Assembly: GCF_014648515.1 (NCBI RefSeq)
Contig: NZ_BMRG01000006.1
Coordinates: forward strand, 128,861-192,860
Length of the DNA: 64,000 nt
From: Saccharothrix coeruleofusca
Lineage (GTDB): Bacteria > Actinomycetota > Actinomycetes > Mycobacteriales > Pseudonocardiaceae
Direction: 5' to 3'
Below, piece by piece: positions 8,690 through 17,062 of the stretch. A program made the translations under genes and the position numbers. Each line of letters opens with the position of its first letter. The stretch's first letter is position 1. The notes beneath the pieces were generated by a model. The model made no database searches. It had not been told where the DNA came from and saw only the letters and a list, made by a program, of their open reading frames with translations.

Positions 8690-9730
8690 ATGATGCTCCG
8701 ACCACTGCTGACCGCTGCCTGCTCGCTGGCGCTGCTCACCGCCTGCTCGGTGACCGGCGGCGGCCCCGAGCCCGCCGCCGGGGAGCGCGTGGTGACGCTG
8801 GTGACCCACGACTCCTTCGCCGCCAAGCCGGAGACGCTGGAGGCGTTCAAGAACGAGACCGGCATCACCATCAAGACGCTGGCCGGCGGTGACGCCGGTG
8901 AGCTGACCAACAAGCTGGTGCTCACCAAGGGCAACCCGATCGGCGACGTGGCCTTCGGCGTGGACTCCACGTTCGCCTCGCGCGCGGTCGAGGGCGGCGT
9001 GTTCGCCGACTACGCCAGCCCGGAGGCGGACAAGGGCGCGCAGCGCTACCGGATCGACAGCGCGAACCTGCTGCACGCGGTCGACGTCGGCGACGTGTGT
9101 CTGAACATCGACGTGGCCGCGCTGGCGGCGGTGGGCGAACCGCGCACCTACGCGGACCTGCTCGACCCCAAGTACAAGGACATGCTGGTGGTCGAGGACC
9201 CGGCCACCTCCTCGCCCGGACTGGCGTTCCTGCTGGGCACCATCGCCGAGTTCGGCGAGTCCGGCTGGCAGGACTACTGGCGCGGGCTCAAGGCCAACGG
9301 CGTCAAGGTGGTCAGCGGCTGGGAGGAGGCCTACGGCCAGGACTTCTCCGGCTCCAGCGGCAAGGGGCCGCGGCCGATCGTGGTCTCCTACGCCTCCTCG
9401 CCCTCGGCCGAGATCGGCGAGGACGGCGTGCCGCGCACCAAGGCGCTGCTGGACACCTGCTACCGCCAGGTCGAGTACGCGGGCGTGCTCAACGGCACCA
9501 AGCACCCCGAGGACGCCCGGAAGGTGCTGGACTTCCTGCTCTCCGAGCGGTTCCAGGCCGACGTGCCCGAGCAGATGTACGTCTACCCCTCGCGCGAGGG
9601 CGTGGCGCTGCCCGAGGCGTGGGCCAAGGCCGCGCCGCTGCCCGGCACGTCGCGCACCCTGCCCGCCGAGCGGGTGGACGCGGGCCGCGAGCAGTGGGTG
9701 CAGCAGTGGCGCGCGCTGGTGCAGGGCTGA
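8690..9730 (+). CDS. thiB: Thiamine ABC transporter, substrate-binding lipoprotein
   Basis: 346 residues. The signal peptide ends in a lipobox, LLTAC, with Cys19, so the protein is anchored outside the membrane. The mature part is a type 2 periplasmic-binding fold similar to ThiB (thiamine/TPP binding): VTLVTHDSFA, TLAGGDAGELTNKLVLTKGNP, GDVAFGVDSTF and SGWEEAYGQDFSG. It is the first gene of thiB-thiP-thiQ and directly follows a TPP riboswitch. The ATG at 8690 is 3-4 nt after AGGGAG, and a second ATG follows at 8693. Its stop lies inside a 24-nt tandem duplication. Confidence 0.95.
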   Translation: MMLRPLLTAACSLALLTACSVTGGGPEPAAGERVVTLVTHDSFAAKPETLEAFKNETGITIKTLAGGDAGELTNKLVLTKGNPIGDVAFGVDSTFASRAVEGGVFADYASPEADKGAQRYRIDSANLLHAVDVGDVCLNIDVAALAAVGEPRTYADLLDPKYKDMLVVEDPATSSPGLAFLLGTIAEFGESGWQDYWRGLKANGVKVVSGWEEAYGQDFSGSSGKGPRPIVVSYASSPSAEIGEDGVPRTKALLDTCYRQVEYAGVLNGTKHPEDARKVLDFLLSERFQADVPEQMYVYPSREGVALPEAWAKAAPLPGTSRTLPAERVDAGREQWVQQWRALVQG

Positions 9731-11337
9731 CCGCGCGCGCTGGTGCGGGGCTGACCGGGAGGGCGCGCGTCGGCTGGTCGCTCGCGGCGCTGGTGCCGCT
9801 GGCGTTCCTGGGCGTGTTCTTCGCCTGGCCGGTGCTGGCGATCGTCGGGCTCGGCCTGGACGAGGGCGGCGTGCTGCCCGCGCTGGCCGACCCGGCCACC
9901 TGGGACCTGGTCGCGTTCACCCTCGGCCAGGCCGCCGCGGCCACCGCGCTGGCGCTGCTGGCCGGGATGCCGGTGGCGTTCCTGCTGGCCCGCTGCCGGG
10001 TGCCCGGTGCCGCGGTGGTGCGGGCGGCGGTGATGGTGCCGTTCGTGCTGCCGACGGTCGTGGTGGGGCTGGCGTTCCGGGCGCTGTGGCCCGACGGCGG
10101 CGTGCTGCCGATCGTGCTGGCCAACGCGTTCTTCAACGTCGCCGTGGTGGCGCGCACGGTCGGCGGGCTGTGGGCGCGGGTGGACCGGCGGGCCGAGGAC
10201 GCGGCGCGGGCGCTGGGCGCGTCGCGGCTGCGGGCGTTCACGTCGGTGGTGCTGCCCGCGCTGGCGCCCGCCGTCGGCTCCGCCGCGTCGGTGGTGTTCC
10301 TGTTCTGCGCCACCAGCTTCGGCGTCGTGCTGGTGCTCGGCGGGGCCCGGCACCGGACCCTGGAGACGGAGATCTACCTGCGCACGGTCGAGCTGTTCGA
10401 CCTGTCCGGCGCGGCGGCGCTGTCGCTGCTCCAGTTCGCCGCCGTGCTCGCCGCGCTGCTGCTGGGCGCGGTGGCGCGGCGCAGGCGCGAGTCCGGGCTG
10501 CGGTTGCGGGTGGAGCCGCCGCGCAGGCCGTCGGGCGGCGAGTGGGCCGTCGTGGCGGCGGCGTGGGCGGTGGTGCTGGCGCTGCTGACCCCCGTGGTGG
10601 GACTGCTGATCCGCTCGGTGTCCGCAGTGGACGGCTGGAGCCTGGCGGGCTACCGCGCGCTCGCGGGCACCGGGGAGCGCGGCACGCTCGCGGTGTCCGG
10701 GCTGGACGCGGCGGTGAACTCGGTGCGCGTGGCCACCGACGCCACGCTGCTGGCGCTGGCGGTGGGCGTGCTGTCGGCGGTGGTCCTGGTGGGCCTGCGG
10801 CGGACGGGCTCGTGGTTCGCCGAGGCGCTGGACACCGCGCTGATGCTGCCGCTGGGGGTGTCCGCGGTCACCGTCGGCTTCGGCTACCTGATCACCATGG
10901 ACGCGCTGCCGGGCGACCTGCGCACCTCACCGGTGCTGGTGCCGCTGGCCCAGGCCCTGGTGGTGACGCCGCTGGTGGTGCGGATCGTGCTGCCGGTGCT
11001 GCGCGCGGTGGACACCCGGCTGCGGCAGGCCGCCGCCGCGCTGGGCGCGAGCCCGTGGCGGGTGTGGCGGGAGGTGGACTTCCCGCTGGCCGCGCGGTCG
11101 CTGCTGGCCGCGGCCGGGTTCGGGTTCGTGGTGGCGCTGGGCGAGTTCGGCGCGACCAGCTTCCTGGCCCGACCGGACGCGCCCACGCTGCCGGTGGTGA
11201 TCGCCCGGCTGATGTCGCGGCCGGGGGAGTTGAACAGCCAGATGGCCTACGCGGCGTGCGCGCTGCTGATGGTGGTGACGGCGGTGGCCGTGCTGCTGGT
11301 GGAGCGGCTGCGGGTGCCCAGCGGCGGGGAGTTCTGA
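9706..11337 (+). CDS. thiP: Thiamine ABC transporter permease (two fused permease domains)
   Basis: About 543 residues, matching the usual ThiP length. Two tandem binding-protein-dependent permease domains each carry an EAA-type loop ([23 protein letters not shown] and RQAAAALGASPWRVW...). About twelve hydrophobic segments are visible. No good ATG exists; I chose the GTG at 9706, which overlaps thiB by 25 nt. The first 17 residues then derive from a 24-nt tandem duplication encoding ARAGAGLT twice. A GTG at 9793 would cut into the first helix. It pairs with ThiB and ThiQ for thiamine uptake. Confidence 0.9.
   Translation: MARAGAGLTARAGAGLTGRARVGWSLAALVPLAFLGVFFAWPVLAIVGLGLDEGGVLPALADPATWDLVAFTLGQAAAATALALLAGMPVAFLLARCRVPGAAVVRAAVMVPFVLPTVVVGLAFRALWPDGGVLPIVLANAFFNVAVVARTVGGLWARVDRRAEDAARALGASRLRAFTSVVLPALAPAVGSAASVVFLFCATSFGVVLVLGGARHRTLETEIYLRTVELFDLSGAAALSLLQFAAVLAALLLGAVARRRRESGLRLRVEPPRRPSGGEWAVVAAAWAVVLALLTPVVGLLIRSVSAVDGWSLAGYRALAGTGERGTLAVSGLDAAVNSVRVATDATLLALAVGVLSAVVLVGLRRTGSWFAEALDTALMLPLGVSAVTVGFGYLITMDALPGDLRTSPVLVPLAQALVVTPLVVRIVLPVLRAVDTRLRQAAAALGASPWRVWREVDFPLAARSLLAAAGFGFVVALGEFGATSFLARPDAPTLPVVIARLMSRPGELNSQMAYAACALLMVVTAVAVLLVERLRVPSGGEF
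9709..9756 (+). repeat. 24-nt tandem duplication across the thiB stop codon
   Basis: Two copies (9709-9732 and 9733-9756) differ by a single A/G change. The first contains the thiB TGA. The duplicated sequence is read in the thiP frame as ARAGAGLT twice. Confidence 0.9.
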
Positions 11338-12305
11338 TGCTGGAGATGACCGGGCTGGGCGTGCGCTACGGCGACGTGACCGCGGTGTCCGATGTGGACC
11401 TGACCATCGGCGACGGCGAGGTGGTGGCGCTGCTCGGGCCGTCCGGGTGCGGCAAGTCGACCCTGCTGCGCGCGGTCGCGGGCCTGGAGCGGCCCAGCGC
11501 CGGAGCGGTGTCGTGGGACGGCGCGGACCTGGCGGGCACCCCCGTGCACCGGCGCGGGTTCGGCCTGGTGTTCCAGGACGGGCAGCTGTTCCCGCACCGC
11601 GACGTGGCGGGCAACGTGGCGTTCGGGCTGCGGATGCTGCGGGTCGAGCGCGAGGAGCGCGCCAAGCGGGTGACGCGGCTGCTGGAGCTGGTGGGGCTGG
11701 CCGGGTACGAGCGGCGGCGCGTCACCGAGCTGTCCGGCGGCGAGCAGCAGCGGGTGGCGCTGGCGCGGGCACTGGCACCCGAGCCGAGGCTGCTGCTGCT
11801 GGACGAACCGCTGTCGGCGCTGGACCGGGCCCTGCGGGAGCAGCTCGCGCTGGACCTGGCGCGGCTGCTGCGGGAGACCGGCACGACCGCCCTGGTCGTC
11901 ACGCACGACCACGACGAGGCGTTCACGCTGGCCGACCGGGTCGCGGTGATGAGGACCGGTCGGATTCGGCAGGTCGGACCGCCGTCGCAGGTGTGGCGGG
12001 AGCCGGTGGACGTGGAAGTGGCGCGGTTCCTGGGGTGCGGCAAGGTGCTGCCACCGGAGGCGGCCCACGCGCTGGTGGGGGTGCGAGCGCGGGTCGGGTT
12101 GCGGGCCACGGCGCTGCGGGTGACGGGCGACGGGCCGCTGGCGGGGGTGGTGGTGGAGCGCGTGCACCGACGGGACCACGTGCGGCTGCTGGTCGAGCTG
12201 GACGGGGAGCGGTACGAGGCGGTGGGGCCGGTGGGCGGCCGCTGGGAGCCGGGGGAGCGGGTGCGGCTGGCCGTGGACCCCGACGGCGTAGCCATCATCG
12301 GCTGA
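11337..12305 (+). CDS. thiQ: Thiamine ABC transporter ATP-binding protein
   Basis: 322 residues. Walker A GPSGCGKST, Q-loop VFQDGQLFPH, signature LSGGEQQR and Walker B LLLLDEPLSALD are all intact, and the switch His is in VVTHDHDEA. The last 90 residues resemble an OB/TOBE-type regulatory domain (VGVRARVGLRATALRVTG...). The ATG overlaps the thiP stop (TGATG), so translation is coupled. With ThiB and ThiP it forms the thiamine importer. A convergent repeat cluster follows. Confidence 0.95.
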   Translation: MLEMTGLGVRYGDVTAVSDVDLTIGDGEVVALLGPSGCGKSTLLRAVAGLERPSAGAVSWDGADLAGTPVHRRGFGLVFQDGQLFPHRDVAGNVAFGLRMLRVEREERAKRVTRLLELVGLAGYERRRVTELSGGEQQRVALARALAPEPRLLLLDEPLSALDRALREQLALDLARLLRETGTTALVVTHDHDEAFTLADRVAVMRTGRIRQVGPPSQVWREPVDVEVARFLGCGKVLPPEAAHALVGVRARVGLRATALRVTGDGPLAGVVVERVHRRDHVRLLVELDGERYEAVGPVGGRWEPGERVRLAVDPDGVAIIG

Positions 12306-12312
12306 CCCCACC

Positions 12313-12682
12313 CCCGCGAGTCGAACGCTCAGGTAGCGCGAGTCGAACGCTCAGGTGCCCTGAGTTCGTCGTTCGGGTTGGGTTATCCATCGAAGGGTGC
12401 GCTCGCCGCGCGGCAGGTCGCCAAGGACGGCGCTCGCGGGCCCCCCGCTTCGCGCGCGCAGCCTTGGTGCGTCGGCAAGTACTACCCGACGAGGGCGGGA
12501 AGGCCGGTACCTACTACCCGACGTGGGTGGGTCCGTGGTGCGTCGGCAAGTACTACCCGAGGTGCGGCGGAAGCGCGGCGCAGGGCGCGAAAGTGCGGGT
12601 CGGGTGCGCGAATGTTGAGTTCAGGGTGTCTGAGCGTTCGACTCGCGGGGGCGACACGCCCAACACGCCCATGATCGGGTGA
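12313..12682. repeat. Composite repeat locus A (alpha, delta, beta, alpha, gamma modules)
   Basis: This fills the 399 bp between convergent thiQ and the GNAT gene; I see no gene in it. From the left: an alpha array with 22-bp period (boxes at 12316, 12338 and a decayed one at 12360); a delta block (about 12393-12430, shared with locus B); beta boxes on the minus strand at 12469-12487, 12502-12519 and 12540-12558 (the first two are 32 bp apart); an alpha pair on the minus strand (about 12605-12647); and a gamma block, GC-rich with GTGTTGGGCGTGTCGCC (12648-12682). Locus B is the same series in inverted orientation. Confidence 0.88.
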
Positions 12683-12704
12683 CGCGGGGAGTGGGCGTGG
12701 TCGG

Positions 12705-13220
12705 TCACGTGGGGCGGTCCAGGGCGTACTCGACGTCGCCGTGCTCGGACCCCTCGATGGGCACGGGCCACTGCTCGTGGAACGTGCGGACGTGCTTCAG
12801 GCCGACCTTCTCCAGCACGCGCCGCGACCCGGTGTTGACGGTCATGGTGGTGGCCACGACCCGTGTCACGCCCAGCTCCTGGAAGCCCTTGCGGACCAGG
12901 GCGCGGGCGCCCTCGGTGGCGTAGCCGCGACCCCAGCAGTCCGGGCGCAGCCGGTAGCCCAGCTCGGCGACGCCGTCGCCCGCCGGGCTCAGCTCGAACC
13001 AGCCGACGAACGCGCCGGACGCCTTCTCGTGCGCGGCCCACCAGCCGGTGGGCCTGCCGAGCAGCTTGGGCAGCACCTCCCGCACCACCCGGTCCCGGTC
13101 CACCGGCCTGCCGTCCTCGATGAACCGCATGACAGCCGGTTCACCGAGGAGGGCCACCACGTCGTCCAGGTCGGACTCCGCGAACTCGCGCAGCACCAGG
13201 CGCTCGGTCTCCAGGAACAA
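12705..13220 (-). CDS. GNAT N-acetyltransferase (RimJ/RimL type)
   Basis: 171 residues with the fold of RimJ-like acetyltransferases: ETERLVLREF at the start, the AELGYRLRPDCWGRGYATEGARAL acetyl-CoA loop (consensus RxxGxG/A) and ATTMTVNTGSRRVLEKVGL. The substrate is unknown. No ATG or GTG is well placed; a TTG at 13220, just after the stop of the upstream ABC permease, gives the family N-terminus (FLETERLVL). A CTG at 13226 is an alternative. It is the last gene of the LolA-ABC operon, by position. Confidence 0.85.
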   Translation of the reverse strand: MFLETERLVLREFAESDLDDVVALLGEPAVMRFIEDGRPVDRDRVVREVLPKLLGRPTGWWAAHEKASGAFVGWFELSPAGDGVAELGYRLRPDCWGRGYATEGARALVRKGFQELGVTRVVATTMTVNTGSRRVLEKVGLKHVRTFHEQWPVPIEGSEHGDVEYALDRPT

Positions 13221-13222
13221 CG

Positions 13223-14062
13223 TCAGTTGTCCTTGGTGGCCATGCGCATCGCCGCCAGGGACAGGCCGATCAGGACGTAGCAACCCGCCAGCGCCGTGCT
13301 GCGCCACAGCTGGTCGGTGGGCAGCGGGTCGCGCATGACGTCCGCCAGGCTGTTCCACGACGACGTGATCAGGTACGGGTGCAGCCAGTCCAGCGCCTCG
13401 AACACGCCCAGCACGTTGAACAGGATCACCCCGCCCAGCGTGGTGGCCATGACCACCAGCGGGTGCTCGGTCGTGGTGGAGATCGCCAGCGCCACCGCGG
13501 CCACCCCCCACACCTGGACGGTCACCAGCAGCACGGTCAGCGCGATGCGGCCCACCGCTTCGACGAACGGCAGGGTCGTGCCCGACAGGGTCAGCATCCC
13601 CTGGCCGCCGAACAGGATCGCGCCGGTGACCGCGCCGACCAGCGCCATCAGGGCGGTCGCGATCAGCGTCATCGCGGCCACGCCGAACGCCTTGATGGCC
13701 AGCAGCCGGACGCGCCCGACCGGGGCCAGCAGCAGTCCGCGCAGCGTGCCGTGCTGGGCCTCGCCCGCGATGCCGTCCGCCGCCCAGATCGCCCCGATCA
13801 GGGGCAGCAGCAGCGGCAGCGACAGGAACAGCGTGAACACCGGCAGCACCAGGCCGTTGCCCGCGATGATCGCCGCCAGCCCCGGTCCCAGCGGGCCGTC
13901 GCCGTCCATCGCCACCCACATGCCGACCCCGGCGACGATCGGGACCAGGCACAGCGACAGCAGGCCGAAGAACGTGCGCGGCCTGCGGATGATCCAGCGC
14001 AGCTCCGAGCGCAGCTGCCTGCCGAGGGGAGCGCGGACTGCGGTGGTGGTCGCGGTGGTCAT
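13223..14062 (-). CDS. ABC-2 type transporter permease
   Basis: 279 residues with six hydrophobic segments. The N-terminal cytoplasmic part is RQLRSELRWIIRRPRTFFGLL, typical of ABC-2 permeases, and GEAQHGTLRGLLLAPVGRVRLLAIK is the conserved coupling region. It partners with the ATPase just upstream, whose stop it overlaps by four bases (ATGA). The transported substrate is not evident. The neighbouring lipoprotein-carrier-like protein suggests an envelope role. Confidence 0.9.
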   Translation of the reverse strand: MTTATTTAVRAPLGRQLRSELRWIIRRPRTFFGLLSLCLVPIVAGVGMWVAMDGDGPLGPGLAAIIAGNGLVLPVFTLFLSLPLLLPLIGAIWAADGIAGEAQHGTLRGLLLAPVGRVRLLAIKAFGVAAMTLIATALMALVGAVTGAILFGGQGMLTLSGTTLPFVEAVGRIALTVLLVTVQVWGVAAVALAISTTTEHPLVVMATTLGGVILFNVLGVFEALDWLHPYLITSSWNSLADVMRDPLPTDQLWRSTALAGCYVLIGLSLAAMRMATKDN

Positions 14063-15075
14063 CGCGTCCCCTCCTCGATCGTGTCGACGGCCGACAGGTG
14101 GTGGTCGGCGTCCTCGGCCTCGGTCAGCCTGGCGAACAGCTCCTCCAGGCCGGTGCGGGCCCGTCGCGCCTCGTGCACCGGGACACCGGCCTCGACCAGC
14201 GTCCGCAGCACCTCGGGGGCGTCGGTGCCGATCAGCTCCACGCGCACGCCGTCGTCGTTGGGCCGCGCCGAGATCCGGCCCGCCCGCAGCGCGTTGAGCG
14301 CCTCGTCCACCTGCGGCGTGCTGACCAGCAGCGCGCTGTTGTCGGCCCGCAGCAGCTCGGCCAGCTCGCCCTGCGCGACCACGGTGCCGCGGTGCAGCAC
14401 CGCCACGTGCGTGCAGGTCGCCTCGATCTCGCTGAGCAGGTGCGAGGACACCAGCACCGTGCTGCCCGCCCCGTGCAGGTCGGCGATCACCTTGCGCACC
14501 TCGCGGGTGCCCGCCGGGTCCAGGCCGTTGGTCGGCTCGTCCAGCACGATCAGCTTGCGCGGCACCAGCAGCGCCGCGGCCAGGCCCAGCCGCTGCTTCA
14601 TGCCCAGCGAGTAGCCGCGGTAGCGCCGGTGCGCGGCACCGGCCAGGCCCACCCGCTCCAGCGCGTCCTCCACGGCCCGCTTGATCGCCCCGCCCGCCAG
14701 CAGCGGCTCGAACGCCGCCGCGCGCAGCAGGTTCTCCCGACCGGACAGGAACGGGTGGAAACCCGGACCCTCGACCAGCGCGCCGACGTGCGGGAGCGCC
14801 GTGGCGGCGCCGTCGGGCAGCGCCTCCCCCAGCAGCTCGACCTCCCCCTCGGTCGGCCGCACCAGCCCGAGCAGCATCCGGATGGTGGTGGTCTTGCCCG
14901 ACCCGTTGGGGCCCAGCATCCCCAGGACCGCGCCCTCGGGCACGTCCAGGTCCACCCGGTCCACCGCCACCGTTCTCCCGTACACCTTGCGCAGTCCCCG
15001 CGTCCGGGCGGCGAGGACGGGCGTGGAGCCGGCGGCGGTGGCCGCCGACTCCCGCGCGCTGGTCGAGGCGGTCAC
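14059..15075 (-). CDS. ABC transporter ATP-binding protein
   Basis: 338 residues, DRA-family ATPase. Walker A is GPNGSGKTTT near residue 55, with YSLGMKQRLGLAAALL as a modified signature (LGMKQR replaces LSGGQ, common in this family) and Walker [14 protein letters not shown]. The switch His is in VSSHLLSE. The GTG start overlaps the stop of the LolA-like gene (GTGA). It forms an exporter with the ABC-2 permease downstream. The sequence does not reveal the substrate. Confidence 0.93.
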   Translation of the reverse strand: MTASTSARESAATAAGSTPVLAARTRGLRKVYGRTVAVDRVDLDVPEGAVLGMLGPNGSGKTTTIRMLLGLVRPTEGEVELLGEALPDGAATALPHVGALVEGPGFHPFLSGRENLLRAAAFEPLLAGGAIKRAVEDALERVGLAGAAHRRYRGYSLGMKQRLGLAAALLVPRKLIVLDEPTNGLDPAGTREVRKVIADLHGAGSTVLVSSHLLSEIEATCTHVAVLHRGTVVAQGELAELLRADNSALLVSTPQVDEALNALRAGRISARPNDDGVRVELIGTDAPEVLRTLVEAGVPVHEARRARTGLEELFARLTEAEDADHHLSAVDTIEEGTR

Positions 15076-16199
15076 TTCACCTGGCCGATCGCCTCGACCA
15101 GCACCTGCTCGGGCACCGCGCCCAGGGCCACCCGGCCGTCGTCGGCGATCAGCGCGCCGCCGACCCGGCTGGTGATCAGCGTGCCGGAGCCCCAGTCACC
15201 GCTGACCGGCTTGCCCAGCTGCTTGATCATCTCCTGGATGTCGCCCTGCGGGACGTCGCCCTCGGCGCGCCGCGGCCCGCGGTCGGTCTGCGGCCGCTGA
15301 CCCGACTGCTCGAACTGGGTCAACAGCTCGGGCGTGGCCTTGGCCACCAGCACGGTGTCCCACCCGGTGCCCACGACCTGCTGCGAGATCTGGCCCAGCG
15401 CCTCCTCGGCCTTGGCCTTGTCCTGCTCGGTCGGCTCGGCGGCGGTCTCCTCCTTCACCTCGGCGCCCGCGGGCGGGGTGAAGCTGAACAGGCCCGCGTC
15501 CTGCGGCCCGACGTTCAGCTCGGAGAACCCGATCTGCGCGGCGGGCGCGGCGGTGCCGTTGGTCAGCAGGGCCACCCGCAGCGGCATCCGCAGCTCCGCG
15601 TCGACCGCCACGCGCACCTCGCGCAGCACCGTGCGCTCGGCGGGCTTGGGCGTCAGGACCAGCTCGTACACCGGCCGGTTGGCGACCCGCGCGGTGCCGT
15701 CCACGGTGATCTCGCTGAACTCCTGCAGCGCCGAGACCACCTCGCGGGACAGCGCGACCGGGTCGCTGGACTTGCCCGCCTCGTCCACCCGCCGCCTGTC
15801 CTCGGCGTCGTGCGGCAGCTTGGTGACGGTCTGGTCCTCCGAGTTCCACGACCACACCTGCGCACCGTCGTCGACGACGGTGCGCTCGGCGCTGCCCGCG
15901 GGCAGCTGCATCCGGAAGCGGCCCTCGCCGTCGGTCCACATCCGCACCTTGCTGTCGCCGTCGGACAGCTGCGGCATCCCCGGCAGCGCCGGGATGCCCA
16001 GGTCGTTGGCGACCTCGACGGTGCCGCCGAACGCGGCGGGCTTGGCGGTGACCACCGACTCGACCAGCGACTCCGCGCTGACCGCGGGCAGGTCGGGGGC
16101 GGGCCCCGCACCGGCGGGCATCGCGAGCACCCCGAGGCCCGCGGCACCGGCGACAACGCCGGCCGCCGCGACACCCACGGTGACCCTTCTCCGGTTCAT
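15072..16199 (-). CDS. LolA/RseB-like exported protein (outer-membrane lipoprotein carrier fold)
   Basis: 375 residues. A signal or anchor segment lies at residues 7-31 (VGVAAAGVVAGAAGLGVLAM). The rest matches the LolA/MucB-RseB type half-barrel seen in actinobacterial proteins: SLVESVVTAKPAAFGGTVEVAND, RMWTDGEGRFRMQLP, AQVWSWNSEDQTV and RPVYELVLTPKP. A role in sensing or carrying lipids or lipoproteins at the cell surface is inference from the fold. It heads an operon with an ABC ATPase, a permease and a GNAT enzyme, and it is divergent from a two-component system, with an 11-bp-spaced direct-repeat array in between. Confidence 0.82.
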   Translation of the reverse strand: MNRRRVTVGVAAAGVVAGAAGLGVLAMPAGAGPAPDLPAVSAESLVESVVTAKPAAFGGTVEVANDLGIPALPGMPQLSDGDSKVRMWTDGEGRFRMQLPAGSAERTVVDDGAQVWSWNSEDQTVTKLPHDAEDRRRVDEAGKSSDPVALSREVVSALQEFSEITVDGTARVANRPVYELVLTPKPAERTVLREVRVAVDAELRMPLRVALLTNGTAAPAAQIGFSELNVGPQDAGLFSFTPPAGAEVKEETAAEPTEQDKAKAEEALGQISQQVVGTGWDTVLVAKATPELLTQFEQSGQRPQTDRGPRRAEGDVPQGDIQEMIKQLGKPVSGDWGSGTLITSRVGGALIADDGRVALGAVPEQVLVEAIGQVK

Positions 16200-16265
16200 G
16201 TTCCCTCCTCCACAGCGTCGACCGACCTCGTGCCCGTCGACAACTCAGACCCTCCCCCCGGCCTC

Positions 16266-16300
16266 CTGAGATGGAGCTGAGAGTCTGAGAGAGCGCTGAG
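16266..16300 (-). promoter_or_regulatory. Direct-repeat array TCTCAG, candidate response-regulator operator
   Basis: Read on the minus strand, CTCAG occurs four times, as two pairs with members exactly 11 bp apart (CTGAG on the plus strand at 16266 and 16277, and at 16285 and 16296). TCTCAG-N5-TCTCAG spacing is typical of OmpR-family binding. It lies 67-100 bp upstream of the LolA-like gene and just upstream of the response regulator. The same pattern occurs before sigE at 55332. Confidence 0.65.
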
Positions 16301-16342
16301 GAACCGCTGCCGATTGTCCCCCCGAACGGTCATGCTGTGCGG

Positions 16343-17062
16343 GTGAGACCACGGGTGCTGGTTGTCGACGACGAGGTGGGGGTGCGCCGCGCGCTGGAGC
16401 GCGGGCTGTCGGCGGAGGGCATGGAGGTGGTCACCGCGGCGGACGGCCCCAGCGCGCTGCGGGTGGCGCTGACCGGCGCGTTCGACGTGGTCCTGCTGGA
16501 CATCATGCTGCCCGGCCTGTCCGGCTACCGGGTGCTGCAGCGGATGCGCGCGGAGGGCGTGCGCACCCCGGTGCTGATGGTCTCGGCCAAGGACGGCGAG
16601 GTGGACCAGGCCGACGGGCTGGACCTGGGCGCCGACGGCTACCTGGTCAAGCCGTTCTCGTTCGTGGTGCTGGTGGCGCAGGTGCGGGCGCTGCTGCGGC
16701 GCAACGCCGCGGAGCTGGTCCGGCGCAGGCTCAAGCTGGGCGAGCTGGTGGTGGACCGGGCGGTGCGCGAGGTCAGCTGGGCGGGCGAGCCGGTGCCGCT
16801 GTCGCCGCGCGAGTACGCGGTGCTGGACGTGCTGGCGGGCCGGGCGGGCTCGGTGGTCACCAAGGACGAGCTGCTGCGCGCGGTGTGGGGCGACGAGCAG
16901 GCCGCCACCCGCAACGCGGTCGAGGTCTACGTCGGCTACCTGCGCCGGAAGCTGGACGCGGTGGGCGCGGGCGAGGTGGTGCGCACCGTGCGCGGTCACG
17001 GCTACCTGGCGTCCACCCCGGACCTGGACGTCGTGCTGGGGGCGGCGGGCAGGCGTCGGTGA
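16343..17062 (+). CDS. OmpR-family response regulator
   Basis: 239 residues from the GTG at 16343 (VRPRVLVVDDE); a GTG at 16337 adds two residues. The receiver domain has the acidic pair DDE near the start, phospho-acceptor Asp53 in LLDIMLPG, a Ser in MVSAKD and Lys in LVKPFS. The winged-helix effector covers about residues 135-225, ending VRTVRGHGYLAS. The stop overlaps the kinase GTG by four bases. CATGCT lies 6 nt before the start, consistent with a leaderless message. By motif sharing it is a candidate regulator of the LolA-ABC operon and of sigE (MprA/CseB-like role; inference). Confidence 0.93.
   Translation: MRPRVLVVDDEVGVRRALERGLSAEGMEVVTAADGPSALRVALTGAFDVVLLDIMLPGLSGYRVLQRMRAEGVRTPVLMVSAKDGEVDQADGLDLGADGYLVKPFSFVVLVAQVRALLRRNAAELVRRRLKLGELVVDRAVREVSWAGEPVPLSPREYAVLDVLAGRAGSVVTKDELLRAVWGDEQAATRNAVEVYVGYLRRKLDAVGAGEVVRTVRGHGYLASTPDLDVVLGAAGRRR

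Noticed and set aside
9097-9705. N-terminal extension of the thiP frame antisense-free through thiB
   Set aside because: It overlaps conserved thiB coding in another frame and adds low-complexity Arg/Gly/Ala sequence. The start was placed at 9706.
12469-12558. CRISPR array suggested by short repeats with about 32-bp spacing
   Set aside because: Each locus has only two to four boxes, two different boxes alternate, spacers are 14-20 nt, and no cas genes are present.
12378-12682. Small open frames in composite locus A (98 and 73 codons) resembling frames in loci B and C, ending ...TRGGDTPN/DTPMIG
   Set aside because: The similarity is at the nucleotide level of the repeats; a single-base indel between A and C breaks the frame upstream, and no start or ribosome-binding site is shared. 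I read the loci as non-coding.
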